A program made the position numbers and the translations under genes. DNA of 64,000 bases from Siphonodentalium dalli. Its lineage: Eukaryota > Mollusca > Scaphopoda > Gadilida > Siphonodentaliidae. Below the pieces are notes generated by a model. It saw only the letters and a list, made by a program, of their open reading frames with translations, made no database searches and was not told where the DNA came from. The DNA is taken from NCBI GenBank assembly GCA_032622095.1, contig CP136066.1, positions 56,200,609 through 56,264,608 of the forward strand. The letters run 5' to 3'. Position 1 is the stretch's first letter; every line of letters begins with the position of its first letter. This document shows, piece after piece, positions 57,790 through 64,000 of the stretch.

Positions 57790-58390
57790 GTAAATTGGCA
57801 AGCACGAATTATTGATATGCTGGCTTCATATATGCTCTGAACAGTCATGTTCATGGTCACAGCCATTTTGCAGCCGTTTTCAATTTATCGCACAGAAGTG
57901 AAACAAAACGCTCTTTATATTACCAATCAGGAATAGACTAACACGGAACGCTCTTTTATGTTCCATGCCATGCATATGGTTGTTGTTCGGGAATCAAAAA
58001 CCGTGTTATAAATAGTATTATGTGTTACTTCAATGCGTCTTGCTAGCACAAAAAATGACCACATAAAATGTAGTTCAAGTATTTACAGACCTATTTCGAC
58101 ACCGGGAACAATTAAAAAGGGAAACAGATGTATTTTGGGGTGCAAATCGTCATGTGGCTTTAAATTAAAAAAAAAAAATGGTTTAAATTGTTTTAATTGG
58201 TTTGAGCTGTGCTCCATTTAATTTTGTTTTATTCTGGTAAATAGCAATATTCCAATGCTCTGACCCACTTAGAACACCACATCAAATGGGATTAAGCGTG
58301 TGTTGACCAAGAAACATAACCCGTGCACTGTACGGCATTGAACACTCTTGAAAATGGGTGTGCTTTACAAATACATTTCACTGAAATATA
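57790..58390. repeat. Long inverted arm, right
   Basis: Reverse complement of most of 49,905-50,700 at roughly three quarters identity by eye: GAATAGACTAACACGGAACG, AATGCGTCTTGC, GACCTATTTCGACACCGGG, AACACTCTTGAAAATGGGTG. Confidence 0.8.
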
Positions 58391-58468
58391 TATCATGGAC
58401 TTGTTCGGGTGCGTGAAATTGATAAATTAGTACTCAGGTGCTAAGCCAACGTGGGGTTTGTACCGTAG

Positions 58469-58954
58469 CATTCTTCTGATATCTCCGAAAATAAAGAAAT
58501 CGACCAATCCTCGGTTCCAAACAACAGTCATGGAGAGAGACGACACAGAAACAACGGTCCGATAAAAACAAAACGCGTGTTTGTCGGTAATCTTCCAGCT
58601 GACACAACAAATGAAGACTTGGCGAATCACTTGGATCACTTTGGTGTTCGCTTCTCCATTGTAAGGATAATGAGAAGCCGAAATAACTCGAAATTCGTAT
58701 CAGTAAGAATCAATGTGCATCGCGATGATGTGTCTGTGGTATTCGAGAACTATTTCTGGCATGGTAATGCATTCTGTCGATATTGGCTGTCTCAACAAAA
58801 TTTCGAAAAGAATGACTCATATAGAAGACCACATTGGCATTCACATCGACATGATGACTACACGCATCACAGGCGATCTTCATACCACAGCAGAGACAGT
58901 GTTGATATAAATAGTATCAATGTGAGCGGCGGTTTTGCCGAACAAGAAGAATAA
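58469..58954 (+). pseudogene. LINE ORF1, RRM-like, 5'-truncated
   Basis: The open frame (after a TAG at 58,466) has no ATG at its start. A polar leader (SHGERRHRNN) is followed by RVFVGNLPADTTNEDLANHL, a clear RNP2-type start of an RNA recognition motif, and SKFVSVRINV as the RNP1-like strand. The tail is His/Arg/Ser-rich (HWHSHRHDDYTHHRRSS). RRM-bearing ORF1 proteins of LINEs bind their own RNA. ORF2 starts 129 bp after the stop, on the same strand, as expected for a bicistronic LINE. Confidence 0.62.
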
Positions 58955-59083
58955 CTCTAGATTATTAATCTACTTTAATTTAAGCTCATAGAAATCAATA
59001 CATACAAGACATATTAATTTATTCAGATCAATATCATATTTATAACTCACTGTCATTATAAATAACAATAATTATTGTTAACA

Positions 59084-61994
59084 ATGTCTTCCACAAGATT
59101 CTCTTTGAAAATAGGCACATGGAATGCCACAGGTATAATAGGGAGCAGTAGTTACCTCAGTCGGTTGTTATCGGACGAGTCGATAGACATTTTCGGAATT
59201 AGTGAACATTGGTTACCGGAACACAATGTCTCATTTCTTGAGGCTATCAGCAAACATTATTCATATTTCGCTGTTTGCGATTTCTCACATCGAATACCTT
59301 TACAGCGTGGCAGGTACAAAGGTGGCGTCTCTCTTTTTTGGCACAAACGCTACGATAGCGTAATATCTACTGTAGAGTACAATGATGATCGAATAATTGG
59401 AATCCAAATCCAGCTCTCAGAACACAACTATCTTTATATTTTCCATGTCTATCTGCCATCGACTAACTATTCGGTCGATTTTTACAAAGAATATCTTGAG
59501 AAAGTTTCTGATCTAATAATAGCCTATTCATCTTTAGGTAAAGTCATTTTTATTGGATATTTCAACGGAAATCTTGAGAAAACAGACTCGCGTAACCGAT
59601 GTTTTCGGGATATGCTAAATGCTCGTAGATATATGTCCGCCAACAACTCAATTCTTTGTGAAGATCGTCTCACAACGTTTGTCCCCGCGGACGGAACATG
59701 TGGGACTATCATTGATCATATATTAATACATAATGATGAATTCCACAGAGTCCGCCGAGTAGTAGTGCTTGATGATCACGAGGAAAACACTTCTAATCAC
59801 AGGCCAATCCTTATGGAGATTGCGTGTGATCGAGTAAATATAGATACTGAAACGCGGTGCCCGACATGGGACTGGCGAAACGTTCTGGCTAATAATAACA
59901 TGCTGACATGCTACCATTCTAATCTAGAAGCAACTTTACCTGTTTGCAATGTGTCTGATACTGAAATGCTTGACATTGTTTACGATAGAACAGTGGCAGC
60001 AATTCAAACTGCAGCTGAGTTCACAATCCCGAAAAAATAATTTAAGCCTTTTCTTAAACCATACTGGAACACTTCATTAAAACAATTACACAGAGACATG
60101 CGCTCTTATCGCAGCACATGGTTATCAGAGGGAAGGCCTAGAGGGCACTCGCACCAAAGTTACTCGTTGTATAAAGAATCAAAGCGATTATTTCGAAAAG
60201 AATTACGCAAATGCAATTCGAAATTCATAGCTGACCAGAATAATAAATTAGACCAAGCTGCCGAAATGGACCAGGAACTATTTTTATTAATTCGGTTAGA
60301 TCTAAACGAAAAGAGACAAATAGCAGCATATTTGTGGTTGATGACATCACGCTTAGAACACGCAATGAAATAACTGATGCATGGGCAAATTATTATGAAA
60401 CTTTATATTCCCCGCTTAGGTCCGATGAATTTGACAACTCTTTCTTTAACGACATTAATGAACTAGTGTCTGATCTCTTAAGTGACCCCGACCGTGGGCC
60501 ATACGATGACATAATGACATACCCTGTGTCCATGGAAGAACTGACAACGGTCTTAAAATCACTGAAAAGAGGCAAAGCTGCCGGCTCAGATTTATTATGT
60601 TACGAACACATCATATATGGTGGACATCACTTAATGATACACTTAGCAAAGCTACTCTCATATATGATTCGTTTTTCACATATCCCCAAAAAAGCTAAAT
60701 TAGGTGTGATTGTGTCGTTGTACAAGGGAGGGGGCAAATCGAAATCAAAGTTCGACAGTTACCGAGCCATCACCTTACTCCCAGTCATATACAAAATACT
60801 TGAAAGAATCGTTCTGAACCGTATTGAGAGAAACGCCCCTAATCTGATAACAACCCACCCTTTACAACACGGTCATCATACATAATTCAGGAAAGCATTT
60901 CGTATGCAGGGGAAAATAATTCACGTCTTTTCGCATGTTTTCTAGATGTACGCAAAGCCTTTGATACTGTCTGGATCAACGGCCTTCTATACAAGCTTTT
61001 TGAACGGGGAGCAAATTGTGGTCTTTTGCGTTTATTCAACCAATTCTTAACTGGCGTGAGCTGCAATATACGCCACGAAAATCTTACATCACGTATAATA
61101 TCTATTAGCCAGGGAACAAGGCAGGGAAGTACCCTCGCTCCGATTTTCTACGCCATCTACATAGACAGTTTGCTCAGTGAGCTCGAACACTCGAACTTTG
61201 GTTTCAGGCTGCGAGATATCAACTGCTCGTCTACCACACAGGCAGATGATATGACCCTCCTCTCGCTTTCATCATATGGCATACAAAAAATGTGTAATAT
61301 ATGTGGCAATTACAGTAAAAAATGGCGATTTATGTATAACCAACAGAAATATCAGGTAATTATCTTCAATGAGAAATCTAAATACGCCTCTATCAATCGC
61401 ACATGGATGCTAAATGGCATAGCAGTTAATAAAACGGATTCAGTCACGCACCTGGGCATACTATTACACAAAAGTGACTTTCCAAACACTCTTACAGAAA
61501 GTGTCAGCTCAAAAATTCGGTCGACATATCTTATGTTAAGCACTGCTGGTCTGTACGCAGGAGGCATAACCCCTCAGAGTTCAATGGTAATATATAAATC
61601 AGTGGTACTTTCTCGTGGACTTTACGGTTCAGAATTTCTCTGTGGCTTGTCAGCCTCAAACTTGATCAAGCTCGAAAGAGTTCACAGATTTTGCTTGAAG
61701 CGTATTCAGGGCCTACCTGCCCGATGCAGGACCGATGTCGTTACTGGCCTGCTAGGAACATATCCACTTCAAGTTAGTATTGATGCCAGAAAAATTTCAC
61801 TCTTTGGAGCCCTTTGTCGACTAACGCCTGGAAAGGCTTGTAAAACAATCTTTGAAACTAGGCTGTTTGATTACGTTTACTCACAGAACCCGACAACAAC
61901 TTTTATTGGCGAAGTATTTTCATTACTCGTGAAATACAACTTGACTGATATATATCTTTATTGTCCTCCATTGATGGAGAGTTATATGATATAA
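59084..61994 (+). pseudogene. LINE ORF2: APE endonuclease and reverse transcriptase, broken
   Basis: ATG at 59,084 (MSSTRFSLKIGTWNATG). The APE-type endonuclease fills residues 1-250: N14 (WNATG), E41 (SEHW), Y123 (VYLPS), N161, D211 (IIDHIL) and H239 match catalytic positions, but the usual GDFN reads GYFN (Y159) and SDH reads SNH (N238). An in-frame TAA at 60,038 splits IPKK from FKPFLKPYWN. A frameshift near 60,310-60,335 and another with a small deletion near 60,870 follow. RT motifs: LKRGKAAGSDLL, FLDVRKAFDTVW (A), SQGTRQGSTLAPIFY (B), QADDMTLLS (C), then HLGILLHK and the thumb. The homology to its relatives ends near 61,955, so the C-terminal knuckle is missing. The enzyme would nick and reverse-transcribe at target DNA; this copy cannot. 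Confidence 0.92.
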
Positions 61995-62339
61995 ATACAG
62001 TTTATCACAGTAGCATCACAAATGCAAACATATATACAAATACTGACATGGACAAAATATTACATAATAACAAGGAACTATCCAAAATATTTACAGTTAG
62101 TTTTGGCACGCACATAATGCAAAGTCACACAGGTACACCGCAGTCACACAGAGACATCCACTAACATTGACATGTATACACCTGTTATACCCAGCATCAC
62201 ACACATTCTCTCACACTCTCCCACACACAAGCGCACTCACTCTCGCACGCACGCGCATGTTAACCACTCAGACAAACATCCACACAAAATAACAGATGAG
62301 AGAATAAATACTACATGCACTAGCTGCTTCTATTGGTGG
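61995..62339. other. Junction between the two tail-to-tail LINEs
   Basis: A short unrelated frame (SSIDGELYDINTVYHSS...) overlaps the end of the first LINE; a CA/CT-rich stretch (62,190-62,250, CACACACATTCTCTCACACT) follows. It probably contains both 3' ends. Confidence 0.4.
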
Positions 62340-64000
62340 TTATACATAAATTGGTTGTTGATCGGGTATAATGGTATCCGAATAGCGGATATCATTTTGA
62401 AGGTGGAAGCAATACCATAGCTTTATGCTCGCTTTTGCAAAGAATCGTAAGACGAAATGAAAAGAGTTAGTTCCATCTTCAAGAACTTCACAGGGAACTT
62501 TCCCCAAAAATACTGCTAGTTGTGAGCACTTAGGTAGAGAATCTAGGAATATGAAGACGTTTATTCCGAATGTGTTGATGATATCATACCAGATTACGTT
62601 TCGTGAATTTGCAATAGATGCACATTCTATTAATACATGATTAATTAAGCACCGGTATGGCTTGTTACAGAATTTACAACACCCACTATCACCATAAGCT
62701 GTGTGAGCTATCAGCCGGACAAGAAAGAGATAAGTGAATTTCTCCTCCGGATATAGCCTACACGTTCGCCATATGAGCGAAGATGTCAGAGAGGCTTGCA
62801 TTAGCCCATATTGTCTTAAGTTATTTTCAGCAGTTATGGAAGATCTCCACCGTTCGTCGTCTGATTTGTGTACTTCAGTTTTCACAGTATGTTTCCAGGA
62901 CTCTTTAGAGGGAAAGGTACCAGTCTGTGCAAAGACTGCGAGGTACTCGTATAAGTTGTATTTATGTAAAACGTGAACTATATCTGCAATGAATGATTTC
63001 TGATTAGAACATAATTCAATAATATAACTGTGCAATCTCATCAGAAATAACATTTTGGCAGTTTTACAAACATCAAGCCTACACAATGTAGCAAATAGAC
63101 TCAGCTTTCTTTTGTCGATGAATGATGTAAGTTCACTGCAACCTACGAGACCCTGTACAATACATGTGCGAGTATGCGCCGGAAAACCTTGCATATTTTT
63201 GAGACAGAAGCGGTGAGCCTTTTCGAGAAAGGTATAATCAGTATTAGACAAGCCCCATATTAGCTCGCTACCGTACAGGGCCTTGGGGATCACAATTGAC
63301 TTATATATTTTAAGACAGCTGTCTGGAGTTATGCCTCCAGCATAAACGCCTGCATTCGTCAATGATAGATAGGTCCCTCTAAGTTTTGTGCAAACACTGT
63401 TGACCAGTTTAGAATTGAAGCTAAATTTTTCTATATTGATGCCCAAGTGTTTTCCAGATGAGACTTCTTCGATAATGGTATTGCCAAATTGCCATGAACG
63501 CTGGGCTTTCGCAAATTCTTTTTGCGATTCACTAAATACTATTATGAAAGTTTTCGAAGAGTTATATAAGTATCTCCATTTTGTACTATACTTCAGACAT
63601 ATAGAACATAGTGTGGTAAGTCATGTTTCAGATAATGACAGCAAGGCCATGTCATCTGCCTGTACTGGCGATGTGCAGTTTATTCCATTCAGACGAAGTC
63701 CACAGGAGGAATTTGCAAGATCTTCAATTAGATCGTCCACATATATCATATACAATAGAGGCGATAGAATGGACCCCTGTCTGGCTCCCTGCAGGATATC
63801 GAACCAGTCGGATGTAGATTGCCTATATTTCACACAACATTTTATACCAGATAAGAGCGATTTGAATACATGCCACATTTGGCCATCAAAGCCCCTCTTG
63901 TGCAATTTCAACATCAATCCATTTAGCCACACAGAATCAAAAGCTTTACGTACGTCTAAAAAACAAGAGAATAATTTACTATGTGATTCTTTGGTATATG
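62340..64000 (-). CDS. LINE ORF2 reverse transcriptase, C-terminal two thirds, one in-frame stop
   Basis: The minus-strand frame is open from the window edge (CFLDVRKAFDSVWLNG, motif A) through LQGARQGSILSPLLYMIYVD (B) and QADDMALLSLSET (C), meets a single TGA at 63,621-63,623, and continues in the same frame (LTTLCSICLKYSTKWRYLYN, then GKHLGINIEKF) to the end at 62,340. The C-terminus has CCKFCNKPYRCLINHVLIEC, the knuckle. The TGA sits where relatives have Gly, so GGA to TGA would explain it. It is related to, but clearly diverged from, the LINE at 59-62 kb. N-terminal endonuclease and ORF1 lie beyond the window. It is the best-preserved LINE frame here; whether any copy is active is unknown. 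Confidence 0.9.

Overview
This is nuclear DNA of an animal, almost entirely non-coding and repeat-rich. The clues are GT-AG exon islands, a tRNA-derived SINE, APE-type LINEs, many short inverted-repeat DNA elements, microsatellites and satellite arrays; there are no operons or Shine-Dalgarno sites. The repeat mix (AGGTCA-rich short elements with microsatellite tails, long G-tracts, and a SINE tail of the GCGCTATATAAATG type) would suit a marine invertebrate such as a mollusc or another lophotrochozoan. I cannot fix the taxon from sequence alone.

Layout. 0-8 kb: a few small exons, of which one (925-1051) is convincingly TM6-TM7 of an adhesion-type GPCR; the introns carry hairpin elements and a LINE relic split by a TTAA-flanked element (4.8-5.6 kb). 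9.5-20.6 kb: a dense cluster of three short-element families (called A, B and C here) that share one tail, are reiterated and nested, and are loaded with AGGTCA half-sites; a 1.9 kb element with G-tract ends inserted into one copy and itself holds a palindromic MITE and a SINE. 20.6-24.7 kb: palindromes, a 416 bp tandem repeat and a G-tract island. 24.8-32.7 kb: a 3,974 bp unit duplicated head to tail with no visible change, each copy carrying a housekeeping-type promoter with a possible tiny first exon and a TTAA-flanked MITE. 32.7-35.1 kb: a repeat segment shared with 55 kb, then a 5'-truncated LINE. 35.97-48.82 kb: a region bracketed by CACTG inverted ends that holds several MITEs, G-tract islands and a satellite of ~384 bp units. 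48.9-49.8 kb: another LINE relic. 49.9-58.4 kb: a composite repeat bracketed by long inverted arms, with diverged internal direct repeats and a 2.16 kb TIR element sitting in a segment whose empty site is preserved at 28.7 and 32.7 kb. 58.4-64 kb: two related APE/RT LINEs tail to tail; one has ORF1 plus a broken ORF2, the other is open to the window edge apart from a single TGA.

Apart from the GPCR exons and the possible promoter/first exon in the duplicated unit, I see no host gene. No intact DNA-transposase ORF is visible, so the DNA elements here look non-autonomous; the LINEs are the likely mobilisers of the SINE and perhaps of the tail-sharing short families. The value of the window lies in its nested insertions, several with recognisable target-site duplications or preserved empty sites, from which an order of events can be read.
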